Source: JAVEVH01 sp964430365
Lineage (GTDB): Bacteria > Patescibacteriota > Dojkabacteria > SC72
Assembly: GCA_964430365.1 (NCBI GenBank)
Contig: CAYSEU010000001.1
Location: forward strand, 1 to 48,908
Direction: 5' to 3'
Length of the DNA stretch: 48,908 bases
This document shows, piece after piece, positions 16,394 through 24,251 of the stretch. Positions within the stretch are counted from its first letter, which is position 1, and the number at the start of each line of letters is the position of its first letter. Position numbers and translations under genes: made by a program. Below the pieces are notes generated by a model. It ran no database searches, was not told the DNA's origin, and saw only the letters and a program-made list of their open reading frames with translations.

Positions 16394-17515
16394 ATGCAAT
16401 TTACATGTAATCAAGATACTTTCTCTAAGTATCTAAATATAATAAGTAGGGTAGTTAGTAATAAACCAGGTTTACCTATACTAAATAATGTCCAATTTGA
16501 AACTAGTAAGGGTAAACTCATTATGACTGCTACTGATTTAGAAATAGGTATTAATACTTGGATAGGGGCTGATGTCAAATCAGAGGGTAAGGTTACTGTA
16601 CCTGCTAAGCAGTTAACAGAGTTTGTTAACTCTATTCCTTCTGAGAAAGTAGATGTAGAAATAGAGGGTCAAAATTTTAATATCTCTAGTACAAATAACT
16701 CAGCTATATTTAATACAATGTCTTCTGAAGACTTCCCTTCTGTAGCCACTGTTTTAGATAAAAAACCTTTATTCAAAATCTCAAAAGATGAACTTTCTAA
16801 ATCTGTAAATAGGGTTGCATTTGCATGTGCTACTGATGATATTAAGCCAGTATTAACAGGAGTTCTCTTAGAGGTCTCTGGTGAGAGTATATCTTTTGTA
16901 GGTACTGATGGATTAAGATTATCAAGACAGATTGTTAAGCTAGATTCTAGTGCAGAAAAGGATGTAAATATATTAGTACCTGTAAAAGCTTTATTAGAAC
17001 TCTCTCATATTGTCTCAGAGATAGGGGATGATGAGAGTATTGAGGTATTTTTAATAGAGGATAGGAATCAGATACTATTTAGATACAGTGATGTAGATTT
17101 AGTATCTAGGTTGATAGATGGACAGTTTCCTGAGTATAGGCAGATTATTCCAACAGGATATAAGACAGTATGTAAGATATCTAGGTCTGAATTTATTAAC
17201 TCTTTAAAGATTACGAATATTATTGCTAAGAGTGTACTTGGTAATAAATTAATATTGGATATAGATCCTAGTAGAGATAGTATTACACTTTCTGCTACTC
17301 AAACTGATTTAGGAAGTAACAAGAGTACTTTCTCTGGTCATATAGAAGGTGACGCTTTAAAGATTGCATTTAGTTCAAGACTGTTAACAGACATACTTAC
17401 CCATTTAGATTCAGAAGATATTGTATTCGAATCTTCTGAAACAGTTAAACCTGGAGTCTTTAAGATAGTAGAGGATCCAGAATTTGTTCATCTTGTGATG
17501 CCGATGATGCTTTAG
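16394..17515 (+). CDS. dnaN: DNA polymerase III beta subunit (sliding clamp)
   Basis: 373 aa with the three tandem clamp folds. Recognisable segments are PILNNVQFE (N-terminal domain), GTDGLRLS in the middle domain, the RLIDGQFPEYRQIIP interdomain segment, and the terminal VHLVMPMML that ends nearly all bacterial clamps. It dimerises round DNA to hold the polymerase. Its last 56 nt overlap tail to tail with the response regulator on the other strand. No ribosome binding site is seen. Confidence 0.97.
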   Translation: MQFTCNQDTFSKYLNIISRVVSNKPGLPILNNVQFETSKGKLIMTATDLEIGINTWIGADVKSEGKVTVPAKQLTEFVNSIPSEKVDVEIEGQNFNISSTNNSAIFNTMSSEDFPSVATVLDKKPLFKISKDELSKSVNRVAFACATDDIKPVLTGVLLEVSGESISFVGTDGLRLSRQIVKLDSSAEKDVNILVPVKALLELSHIVSEIGDDESIEVFLIEDRNQILFRYSDVDLVSRLIDGQFPEYRQIIPTGYKTVCKISRSEFINSLKITNIIAKSVLGNKLILDIDPSRDSITLSATQTDLGSNKSTFSGHIEGDALKIAFSSRLLTDILTHLDSEDIVFESSETVKPGVFKIVEDPEFVHLVMPMML

Positions 17516-18179
17516 GTTCTTTTACTCTGTACCCTTGTCCATGTACAGTCTCTATCAATCCTTTATATGGGAGCTTATCTCTTAGTCTTTTGACATGTAC
17601 ATCTATCGTATTTGAGCCAGTATAACTTCTATAATCCCATACATGATCTAGTAGTTCACATCTACTAATAGTTCTATTTTTGTTTCTAAAGAAATATTCT
17701 AATAGTTGGTACTCTTTCTTTCTTAAATCTATATCACTATTTTTTATACTTACCGTCTTATTATTAGTATCAAGCAATATATCACCAATATACATTCTAC
17801 TATCTACATAGCTATTAGGCCTTCTTAGAAGAGATTGTATTCTTGCTATTAGCTCTTGAACAGGAAATGGGTATGAAAGTACATCATCACCACCTGTATT
17901 TAAAAAATTAACCTTATCCTTCCATATACCCATACTACATATCCCTAGGATTTTGGTTTTTACATCCTTCTTACTCTTAACCTTTTTTAATATATCTAAG
18001 GTTGTATATTTACCAGTAATATTAGTATCAATTATTAATATCTCAAAGAGGGATCTATCTATTAAATTTTCACTACTGAAATCTGATGTATCCTGAGTCA
18101 CATTATACCCATATGCTACTAGGGTATTTTTTAATATATGGGAAATAGTTTTAGATTTCTCTATAATTAAGATATTCAT
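17460..18179 (-). CDS. OmpR/PhoB-type regulator with degenerate receiver domain
   Basis: 239 aa. The receiver (1-117) keeps the likely phospho-acceptor aspartate in EILIIDTN (about residue 52), but the N-terminal acidic pair is reduced to one glutamate (IIEKSK), the switch Thr/Ser region reads LGICS, and the conserved lysine of the KPF motif is a tyrosine (SYPF). The winged-helix domain (about 125-222) is intact, with NTIDVHVKRLRDKL and ETVHGQGYRV. No histidine kinase is adjacent. Phosphorylation-independent control seems likely but is inference. The last 17 residues are encoded antisense to the dnaN 3' end. Confidence 0.85.
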   Translation of the reverse strand: MNILIIEKSKTISHILKNTLVAYGYNVTQDTSDFSSENLIDRSLFEILIIDTNITGKYTTLDILKKVKSKKDVKTKILGICSMGIWKDKVNFLNTGGDDVLSYPFPVQELIARIQSLLRRPNSYVDSRMYIGDILLDTNNKTVSIKNSDIDLRKKEYQLLEYFFRNKNRTISRCELLDHVWDYRSYTGSNTIDVHVKRLRDKLPYKGLIETVHGQGYRVKEPKASSASQDEQILDPLLS

Positions 18180-18191
18180 AATATAGATATG

Positions 18192-18205
18192 TAAAATTAA
18201 TTTTA
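18192..18205. promoter_or_regulatory. 14-bp palindrome between divergent genes
   Basis: TAAAATTAATTTTA is a perfect inverted repeat in the 33-bp gap between the OmpR-type regulator and the membrane-protein gene, a plausible operator for that regulator. In such A/T-rich DNA it could be chance. Confidence 0.3.
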
Positions 18206-18212
18206 AAGAATA

Positions 18213-18623
18213 GTGGTAAATAGAAAAGATTCAAAAACTTATAGCATTAGAAATCTTAAATTTGTTTCTACACTTATCTTTTTGGCTATTTTTACTGTTA
18301 TAATTTTGTTATATTTACTCTCACTTAATACTTTCTTACCTTTTAATGTAAATAATCAATACAATTGGGTAAATATCTTAACATTCCTTTTCTTAATATT
18401 AACCTTAATCTTTTCAATAGCCGTTCTTTTCTCTTACCTATTACTAAGGGTATTTCTTCAGAAAGAGGATAGTAGATATCTAAAGATATTTTGTATTAAA
18501 TGGGGATTGTTGTTTACAATAGGTTTTACACTTGTATTACTACTTAACTTCCTTCATATTTTAAATATATATTGGGGAGTAGGGATATTAATAGTTGTTA
18601 TACTTACCTCCTTTGTTATATGA
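18213..18623 (+). CDS. Small four-helix membrane protein, unknown
   Basis: 136 aa from a GTG start (MVNRKDSKTYSIRN); no ATG is available near the N-terminus. Four hydrophobic segments (about 18-40, 52-76, 91-110, 113-135) make up most of the protein, and the short loops are basic. I recognise no family. It is divergent from the OmpR-type regulator and ends 10 nt before the next membrane-protein gene, so the two are probably co-transcribed. Confidence 0.6.
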   Translation: MVNRKDSKTYSIRNLKFVSTLIFLAIFTVIILLYLLSLNTFLPFNVNNQYNWVNILTFLFLILTLIFSIAVLFSYLLLRVFLQKEDSRYLKIFCIKWGLLFTIGFTLVLLLNFLHILNIYWGVGILIVVILTSFVI

Positions 18624-18633
18624 TTAATCATAC

Positions 18634-19323
18634 ATGACGAAACCAAAGAGAAATAAAATAGGGGATGAATTTAAAGATATCCTTAATATTCTTTCGGGGG
18701 AGATGCAACTTAGAGAGAAAGAAGAGAGGCTTAAAAAGCTTAAGCAGGAAGCTATTTCTAAACAAAAGACAAAAAAAAGAGTAGAGATAGCTAGTAAGGA
18801 GGTGGTATTAGAAGATAGTGATGTCCCTACTAAAAAGGTTGTACAAAATATTAAACTTTTTGAATGGGAAGCTCCAGAAAGATATGAGATAAGATTTGAT
18901 TCTAAGAGTTTTTGGATAATACTTTCTATAGCGTTACTGTTTGTACTCTTTTTAGCCATATTACAACAGTATTACCTAATGGCCGCTATAATAGCGTTAC
19001 TTTTCTTTGTATATGTAGCTGGTACTAATAAGCCTAATACAATTAAACATAAGATTACAGCAAGAGGGATAGATACTGGAGGAAGACTCTACGAATGGTT
19101 TATGCTTAATAACTTCTGGTTTAGTATTAAGAATGGTCAATATCTTTTAATAGTTGAGACTAAGTTAAGATATCCGAGGGCTTTGTTAATGCTTTTAGAT
19201 CAAGCAGATAAGGATGCTATCTTCGTACTGTTACAAGAGAAAGTATTGTACAAAGATATTAGAAAGCAGGGTAGGATAGATACACTTACATATGGTCAAT
19301 ATATCCCCTTTGAAGAAATTTAG
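18634..19323 (+). CDS. Two-helix membrane protein with lysine-rich cytoplasmic N-terminus, unknown
   Basis: 229 aa. Residues 1-85 are polar with an alternating K/E helix (about 22-50, probable coiled coil). Two adjacent hydrophobic helices (about 93-112 and 114-131) follow, then a beta-rich cytoplasmic domain (TIKHKITARGIDTGGRLYEWFMLNNFWF...) reminiscent of bacterial PH-like folds. Related architectures occur widely in CPR genomes without a known function. It starts 10 nt after the preceding gene. Confidence 0.6.
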   Translation: MTKPKRNKIGDEFKDILNILSGEMQLREKEERLKKLKQEAISKQKTKKRVEIASKEVVLEDSDVPTKKVVQNIKLFEWEAPERYEIRFDSKSFWIILSIALLFVLFLAILQQYYLMAAIIALLFFVYVAGTNKPNTIKHKITARGIDTGGRLYEWFMLNNFWFSIKNGQYLLIVETKLRYPRALLMLLDQADKDAIFVLLQEKVLYKDIRKQGRIDTLTYGQYIPFEEI

Positions 19324-19356
19324 CCAGTTAACCTATAGGAAGTTGTAATATTTTAG

Positions 19357-19362
19357 TATAAT
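19357..19362 (+). promoter_or_regulatory. -10 element of tRNA-Ser(CGA)
   Basis: TATAAT, 7 nt before the mature tRNA 5' end, so the transcript would start at or next to position 1 of the tRNA and need little or no 5' trimming. Confidence 0.5.
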
Positions 19363-19369
19363 TGCTTTT

Positions 19370-19462
19370 GGAGAGGTGCTAGAGCTGGTTGAATAGGGCA
19401 CACTCGAAATGTGCTGTTTAGGATATTTTCCTGAACCGTGGGTTCGAATCCCACCCTCTCCG
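19370..19462 (+). tRNA. tRNA-Ser(CGA)
   Basis: A class II tRNA with acceptor GGAGAGG/CCTCTCC. The anticodon stem GCACA/TGTGC encloses loop CTCGAAA (anticodon CGA). The long variable arm pairs GTTTAGGA with TCCTGAAC, the T arm is GTGGG/CCCAC, and the discriminator is G. CCA is not encoded (TTT follows). It ends 2 nt from the convergent orn stop. Confidence 0.94.
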
Positions 19463-19464
19463 TT

Positions 19465-20007
19465 TTAATCAAAGATTTTCTCTTTGTAATATTTTAACTC
19501 CTCTATACTCTCTCTAATATCATCTAACGCTTCGTGTATAGATTTCTTGCCTATGTAAGAATCGTTCTTCCAAATTTTACTTAACTGCTTAATAGTAGAT
19601 ACATCTATATTTCTGAAGTGTAGATGATTTGTGAGTATGGGCATATAGTACTCAATAAAGCTCCTATCAAATGCAATGTTAGTACCACATAGTGGTGCTT
19701 CATTTCTGTCTACAAACTTAGAAATATATTCTACTGATTCTTTATCAATATATTCTAATGTATATTTAGATTCTAAACATTTCTCTATTAAACCATTTTT
19801 AGTATGCATATCCTTAACTATGTCATTCATAAGGGAGATATCTTCATTTGTAATGTTAACAAAGCCTACATAGCCCTCTGTATCTAATATATTGAGATCT
19901 ATATCTGTAACTAATATTCCTATTTCTATTATCTTATCCTTTTTAGTACTTAATCCGGTTGTTTCAAGGTCTATCCATACTAGATTTTTAATAGTTTGTT
20001 CAGCCAT
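19465..20007 (-). CDS. orn: Oligoribonuclease (DEDDh 3'-5' exoribonuclease)
   Basis: 180 aa, the normal length. The DEDDh residues are seen in WIDLETTGL (residues 11-19), the segment MHTKNGL, CGTNIAFDRSF, and the HEALDDIRESI helix near the C-terminus. Orn degrades 2-5-nt RNAs, including pGpG, to mononucleotides. It is convergent with tRNA-Ser(CGA). Its 5' side runs toward the scaffold gap, but the N-terminus is complete. Confidence 0.95.
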   Translation of the reverse strand: MAEQTIKNLVWIDLETTGLSTKKDKIIEIGILVTDIDLNILDTEGYVGFVNITNEDISLMNDIVKDMHTKNGLIEKCLESKYTLEYIDKESVEYISKFVDRNEAPLCGTNIAFDRSFIEYYMPILTNHLHFRNIDVSTIKQLSKIWKNDSYIGKKSIHEALDDIRESIEELKYYKEKIFD

Positions 20008-20160
20008 TCCTGTTCTTTTAGATTTATACCTATATTATACATCTTCATTAGAAGGGAGGATATCCACTAAAGTAGAGAGGATGTGGAAAAAGTTAAAAAC
20101 CTCGTAGATACAACACAATATTGATATAAATTACTATATAAAACCTGTTATTACACTATC

Positions 20161-20170
20161 NNNNNNNNNN
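20161..20170. other. Scaffold gap (10 N)
   Basis: Ten N bases join two contigs. Their true distance is unknown, and genes on either side may not be neighbours in the genome. Confidence 0.98.
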
Positions 20171-20183
20171 ATTTAAAAATTTT

Positions 20184-20723
20184 ATGTATTATGTATATAT
20201 GGATGAAGAGAAGCTAAGTATAGAGACGATTAATTTTGTACCCTCTATACCAAAGAAAGAAAAAGATTCAAAAAGATTTAAATATACTGAAATAATGCTT
20301 GTATTATCAGCATTAGGAGTATTAATATTCTTAGCATTGTTAGCTATCAATCCAAGTAAGGAAGCAGCAGAGGCTAGAAACCTTCAGAGGTCTGCAGACG
20401 TAGCTATGATACTTTCCTATGTAAGTTCATATGTAAATGCTCAATCAGAGATTCCAGAGGCTATACCGAGCTCTACAGAGTGTGTAGAGTATGGTAATGA
20501 GATATGTAAGACAGGTCCATTTGATTGTACTGATTTAGTTAGTATGAGTTTCTTAATTGAGGAAGACGAAGAAGCCTTGTTAGTAATACCTACTGATCCC
20601 CAATATATATCCATTAATGGTACTGGCTATTTCATCTCTCAAGATGACAATGGTACTGTTACTGTATGTGCTCCTCATGCTGAAAGGAATGAAAAGATTT
20701 CATTTTCCAAATATATGTATTAA
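20184..20723 (+). CDS. Type IV pilin-like protein without prepilin cleavage glycine
   Basis: 179 aa from ATG 20184; ATG 20199 (MDEEKLS) is an equally good start, and the scaffold gap 13 nt upstream limits the evidence. A 35-aa polar N-terminus precedes one hydrophobic helix (about 36-56). The stretch INPSKEAAEARNLQRSADV closely matches INPAKNFRDTRNAQRSADV of the major pilin at 32097-32534, so they are paralogues. The cleavage site aligned to G-F-S-L-I-E reads R-F-K-Y-T-E: the glycine is lost while Glu5 is kept. It should therefore stay uncleaved, with a cysteine-containing outer domain (four Cys). Confidence 0.65.
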   Translation: MYYVYMDEEKLSIETINFVPSIPKKEKDSKRFKYTEIMLVLSALGVLIFLALLAINPSKEAAEARNLQRSADVAMILSYVSSYVNAQSEIPEAIPSSTECVEYGNEICKTGPFDCTDLVSMSFLIEEDEEALLVIPTDPQYISINGTGYFISQDDNGTVTVCAPHAERNEKISFSKYMY

Positions 20724-20735
20724 TATTAGATATAT

Positions 20736-21701
20736 ATGAAAAAGCAGGAAATATATTCAAAGGATGAGATAAAGCAGAAGGAGTTATTAATATTAATATT
20801 GGTATTCTTCTTCCTCCTCTTTGCATATATGTCTGGCGAGTTCTTATGGATGAGAGATTTTCAATTAGTGATTGATCTCTTCTCTGGTATCTTCGCTTTC
20901 TTTATTGGTACATTAGCTCTACTACGTTTCTATACAAAAAAGAATTTTACTAATTACTTACTCTTAGGATTAGGTTTTCTAACAGTTGGTATAATAGATA
21001 TATTACAGATATTATTATCCTTAGATGCATTCTCTGATTTTTTTACTTTATCTGCTTCAGAGGTATTTCCTAGTACTGTAGTACTCTCTAGATTCTTTCT
21101 AGCGTTAATTTTTTTCCTAAGTTGGTTATTAATGAAAGAGGAATACAGATCGAGAGTATTTAAAGAAAAATTGGCATTTGTAGGTATCCTTTTTTCGATA
21201 TCTGCCTTTATTGCTGTAATCTCCGTATTCTCAAATATTTTTGAGGGATTAGAATCATATACCTTCGCTATCGTAATACAAACAGTATCACTAATGATAT
21301 ATCTACTTGCATTAATAGGATATACAAGGAGTAGGGGTATGTATTACAGGAATTTTGATTTCTGGATTATCTTCTCCCTTACCTTTTCCATACTCTCTCA
21401 AATCTTTTACTTACCATATCTTAATCTCGAGTACGAGTTGATGATGAATCTCTCCCTGTTAGCTAAATTAATTAGCTATTTCGTTTTACTAGTAGGATTC
21501 TTACATAGTATATATGAGATGTACAAGAGTGAAGAAAAGGCTCAATTAGATTTAAAGAGGAAGAACAAATTACTAATTCTTACTAAACAGAAAGTAGAGG
21601 AAGCATATATGGTATTAAGAGAAGAGAAATGGAAACTAACAAAAATTACCAAAAAGAAAAAGACAGACAAGATATTTAAGGATATATTAAAAAACAAGTA
21701 G
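20736..21701 (+). CDS. MASE3-like membrane sensor without output domain
   Basis: 321 aa with about eight membrane helices (residues 17-265) and a lysine-rich helical tail (about 268-321). The segment LVIDLFSGIFAFFIGTLALL followed by LGLGFLTVGIIDILQILL resembles the MASE3 sensory domain (pattern VE.FS..VA...N..L..G..YL.VG..D.LH), although the terminal LH is LQ here. MASE3 normally precedes a histidine kinase, GGDEF or similar module; here only a short probable coiled coil follows. The family call is moderate. The next gene starts 1 nt after the stop. Confidence 0.5.
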   Translation: MKKQEIYSKDEIKQKELLILILVFFFLLFAYMSGEFLWMRDFQLVIDLFSGIFAFFIGTLALLRFYTKKNFTNYLLLGLGFLTVGIIDILQILLSLDAFSDFFTLSASEVFPSTVVLSRFFLALIFFLSWLLMKEEYRSRVFKEKLAFVGILFSISAFIAVISVFSNIFEGLESYTFAIVIQTVSLMIYLLALIGYTRSRGMYYRNFDFWIIFSLTFSILSQIFYLPYLNLEYELMMNLSLLAKLISYFVLLVGFLHSIYEMYKSEEKAQLDLKRKNKLLILTKQKVEEAYMVLREEKWKLTKITKKKKTDKIFKDILKNK

Positions 21702-21702
21702 T

Positions 21703-22431
21703 ATGTACTCTCCTAAGATTAAGAAATATCAAAAAAAGTTTGAATATTCATATGCTTTTGGTGCATATCCTGTATTAGACTTACTTAAGAGCCATTCAGA
21801 CAAGGTATATACAATATTTTTTAAAAGAGAGGGGTTAGAGAGTACAGGTATAGAGGAGATACAGAGAATATGTAGAGAGAAAAATATCTATATGGAAGAG
21901 AATGATAGGGTAATTGAAAAGATATCTGTTAAAGAGAATACATATGTAGTTGCTGTATTTAAGAAATATGTTAGTAAGGTATTGGAAAATGAAAACCATA
22001 TTGTATTAGTTAATCCTTCTAATATGGGAAACCTAGGAACTATTGTTAGAACCATGTTAGGTTTTAATGTAAAAGATTTAGCCATTATTAAACCAGGAGT
22101 AGATATCTTCGATCCATTAGTAATTAGATCTACGATGGGAGCTTTGTTTAATATTAGGTTTGAGTACTTTAATACCATTGAGGAATATATACAGAGATTT
22201 CCTAATCAAAACCTTTACCCCTTTATGTTAAAGGGTAGTAAGAGTATTAAAGATATTACATTTGTAAAACCATTTACCATTATCCAAGGTAATGAATCTA
22301 CAGGTTTAGATGAGAAATATCTTAATATTGGAGAGAGTGTATTTATACCTCACTCCTCTGAAATTGATTCCTTAAATCTTTCTGTAGCTACATCCATAGC
22401 CCTTTGGGAGGCAAGTAAAGCTCCTATTTAG
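21703..22431 (+). CDS. SpoU/TrmH-family RNA 2'-O-methyltransferase
   Basis: 242 aa with the three SPOUT knot motifs: NPSNMGNLGTIVRT (motif 1, about 104-117), IIQGNESTGL (motif 2, about 191-200) and IDSLNLSVATSIALWE (motif 3, about 222-237). It methylates ribose 2'-OH of a tRNA or rRNA nucleotide with S-adenosylmethionine. The N-terminal 85 residues are a substrate-binding extension like RlmB, but the target cannot be settled. One nt after the MASE3-like gene. Confidence 0.9.
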   Translation: MYSPKIKKYQKKFEYSYAFGAYPVLDLLKSHSDKVYTIFFKREGLESTGIEEIQRICREKNIYMEENDRVIEKISVKENTYVVAVFKKYVSKVLENENHIVLVNPSNMGNLGTIVRTMLGFNVKDLAIIKPGVDIFDPLVIRSTMGALFNIRFEYFNTIEEYIQRFPNQNLYPFMLKGSKSIKDITFVKPFTIIQGNESTGLDEKYLNIGESVFIPHSSEIDSLNLSVATSIALWEASKAPI

Positions 22432-22467
22432 TTAAATTCGATATTGTCAAGGTGTAAAAGATAGAGA

Positions 22468-22511
22468 TTTGTGTTAAAATTGTATATTAATCTGTACAAA
22501 CTTAACACAAA
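22468..22511. promoter_or_regulatory. Operator-like dyad upstream of the toxin-antitoxin pair
   Basis: Two 17-bp arms (22468-22484 and 22495-22511) are inverted repeats of each other at 15 of 17 positions, with the outer 10 bp perfect (TTTGTGTTAA / TTAACACAAA), separated by 10 bp. The right arm ends directly before the antitoxin ATG. Ribbon-helix-helix antitoxins usually bind such dyads to autoregulate their operon; binding here is inferred. Confidence 0.65.
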
Positions 22512-22817
22512 ATGAAAAAAGTAAAAAAATATTCAAGTATTACAAAGCAAATTACATTCCCTAAGGTATTAATGGAGAGGGTAGATGCTAAGGCTTCTAG
22601 TTTAGGCTATTCAATTCCTGCATATGTTAGATATGTACTTACCAAAGAATTAGAGAAGGAGTCATATCCTGTATTGGATGGTGTAGTAATTGATGAAAAG
22701 ATGGTAAATGGTCTTAAGAAAGCCAAGGCAGATAGTGAAGCAGGAAAACTCGAAGAATTGAGGGATGAGAAAGAGATTAGAGAGTTCTTTAAGAGAATTT
22801 CTGATGAGGAGAGTTAA
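22512..22817 (+). CDS. Ribbon-helix-helix antitoxin
   Basis: 101 aa. Residues 1-52 fit a ribbon-helix-helix DNA-binding domain: a beta strand KQITFPKVLMERVDAKA and two helices (SIPAYVRYVLTKELEKE). The C-terminal half (55-101) is charged and helical, suited to wrapping a toxin. The stop overlaps the toxin start by 14 nt, so the pair is translationally coupled, and an inverted repeat adjoins the ATG. The pairing with a RelE/ParE-like toxin supports a type II antitoxin role. Confidence 0.75.
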   Translation: MKKVKKYSSITKQITFPKVLMERVDAKASSLGYSIPAYVRYVLTKELEKESYPVLDGVVIDEKMVNGLKKAKADSEAGKLEELRDEKEIREFFKRISDEES

Positions 22818-23100
22818 GTACATTGTACAAAATACAAGAGAATATTGTAGAGACTTAAGAAAAATATTCAGGAAAAACAGGGAGCTTTTTATAAGGATTG
22901 AAAAGATTGTACTTAGGATTTCAAGGGATCCCTTTTCTGCTAGCCTTAAGACTCATCAAGTGAACATTCCTTCTTTGGGAATAGTTTATAGTTCGAGGGT
23001 AACAAGAGATATTCGTATTTTATGGGTATTCAATAGCAAAGAAATTATTGTCCTTTATAGAATTGGAGGACACTCAGGACATTCAAAAGTGTATAGATAA
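22804..23100 (+). CDS. RelE/ParE-superfamily toxin
   Basis: 98 aa from ATG 22804 (MRRVKYIVQN); an upstream ATG at 22765 lies inside the antitoxin gene and is rejected. The fold pattern is helix-helix-four strands, with DPFSASLKTHQV, SSRVTRDIRILWVF and the terminal IIVLYRIGGHSGHSKVYR matching RelE/YafQ-type toxins, which end in similar H..VYR segments with catalytic basic residues. It would cleave mRNA on the ribosome; a ParE-like gyrase poison is an alternative. It lies just upstream of tmRNA, which rescues ribosomes stalled by such cleavage. Confidence 0.75.
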   Translation: MRRVKYIVQNTREYCRDLRKIFRKNRELFIRIEKIVLRISRDPFSASLKTHQVNIPSLGIVYSSRVTRDIRILWVFNSKEIIVLYRIGGHSGHSKVYR

Positions 23101-23101
23101 A

Positions 23102-23110
23102 TGGTATAAT
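23102..23110 (+). promoter_or_regulatory. Extended -10 promoter of ssrA
   Basis: TGGTATAAT, 20 nt before the mature tmRNA 5' end, directly after the toxin stop codon. Confidence 0.6.
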
Positions 23111-23130
23111 ACAACGTTCTTTAAGAATAT

Positions 23131-23542
23131 GGGGACGTAAGGCTTTCGACAGAAGTCATAAGTGCTGTTTGTCACAAATCGTTTTTAAGTTCGTAAAACT
23201 TAGACACAGATAAGTGTAGAAAACAAACTAAACGCTTTTGCAAGTAAGCTAAGAGCTGCATTCACTGCACCTATATATGCTTATAACTTTGCATAAGTTT
23301 GACTAAATAAATCTAGTCAATGTCCACTATCTTTATCCCTAGTTAGGGGTTTTGGACAGTCGTTACTAGGGTATAGTAAGTATACTTTGTCAGTAGAGGA
23401 TACTTAGTGAATGTAATTACTGAGTAGATTAAGCTTTTTGTTAGATTTTTTAGTTTAATCTAGCTATACAAATCTAAATACATTTGTACATGACACTGTG
23501 CTTAACTTCTGGACGTGGGTTCAAATCCCACCGTCTCCACCA
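23131..23542 (+). ncRNA. ssrA: Transfer-messenger RNA (tmRNA)
   Basis: The 5' end GGGGACG pairs with CGTCTCC before A-CCA at the 3' end, and the T arm is GTGGG-TTCAAAT-CCCAC. Between them lie a messenger-like part and pseudoknot-forming repeats, for a total of about 412 nt. CCA is encoded. The tag frame ending at TAA 23294-23296 reads back to GAA 23219, with a C-terminal ...APIYAYNFA instead of the usual ...LAA; the exact resume codon is inferred. It acts with SmpB (44824-45267) to free stalled ribosomes. No T-run terminator is visible before the gene that starts 22 nt later. Confidence 0.95.
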
Positions 23543-23564
23543 TCTTAGTTTAAGAATATAAAAA

Positions 23565-24251
23565 ATGAAAGATAGAGAACCAATAGAAGAACCTAAACAG
23601 CAGCAATTACCATCTGAACAGAATGATGCTAGGGAGTATTTCCCCCTAATAGAGAAGAGTATGCCAAGTCCTAAAGAAATGTTCGAATCTCTAGTACGAG
23701 AGAAGGAAGAGAATCCTTTGTATGATAGATTTGTAGAAGATAAAGAATTTGGTACTCAGGCTACAATATGGATGGTTGCTCATGGGTACGGTATGTTCAA
23801 TAATTTCCCGAATACAATGTCACCAGAGTATGAGAAATGGTTAGATACGGGTTATGCCAATTGGCAAGATTTGGAAAGTGAAGGATATAAGGACTATTTA
23901 CATAGGAAAGAAATGATAAATGATGGAAGAATAATATGTATACTCAAGAATCTCGATATAATAATTAGTCCTCATTATGACTACAAAAAATGGCAACGCT
24001 TATTTTTTGATTTCCCTAAGATAGAGACAGAAGCAGTAATTAAAAACAGGAAGGAACTTTATGAATGGGTAGGGCAAATGGATGAATTTAAGATTTTTGA
24101 AGAAAGGCTTTTAGAGAACTGGAGGCCTCCTGTTATGTCGGAAGAAGAGAAGCAGTATCTTTACCAAATGAATGTTCTTTTCTTCTCTTTGTTAAGAAAG
24201 AAAGACAAGGGGGGGAAATATAAATATTCAGACCATGATTTATGGGGATAG
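23565..24251 (+). CDS. Unknown protein, first gene of the cluster after ssrA
   Basis: 228 aa with no signal peptide or membrane segment. The first 25 residues are polar and probably disordered (EEPKQQQLPSEQN). The rest is mixed helical and rich in aromatic and charged residues: WMVAHGYGMFNNFPNTMSPEYEKWLD, then DIIISPHYDYKKWQRLFFDFP. I recognise no family. It begins 22 nt after tmRNA and overlaps the next gene by 10 nt, so the two are probably translated together. Confidence 0.7.
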   Translation: MKDREPIEEPKQQQLPSEQNDAREYFPLIEKSMPSPKEMFESLVREKEENPLYDRFVEDKEFGTQATIWMVAHGYGMFNNFPNTMSPEYEKWLDTGYANWQDLESEGYKDYLHRKEMINDGRIICILKNLDIIISPHYDYKKWQRLFFDFPKIETEAVIKNRKELYEWVGQMDEFKIFEERLLENWRPPVMSEEEKQYLYQMNVLFFSLLRKKDKGGKYKYSDHDLWG

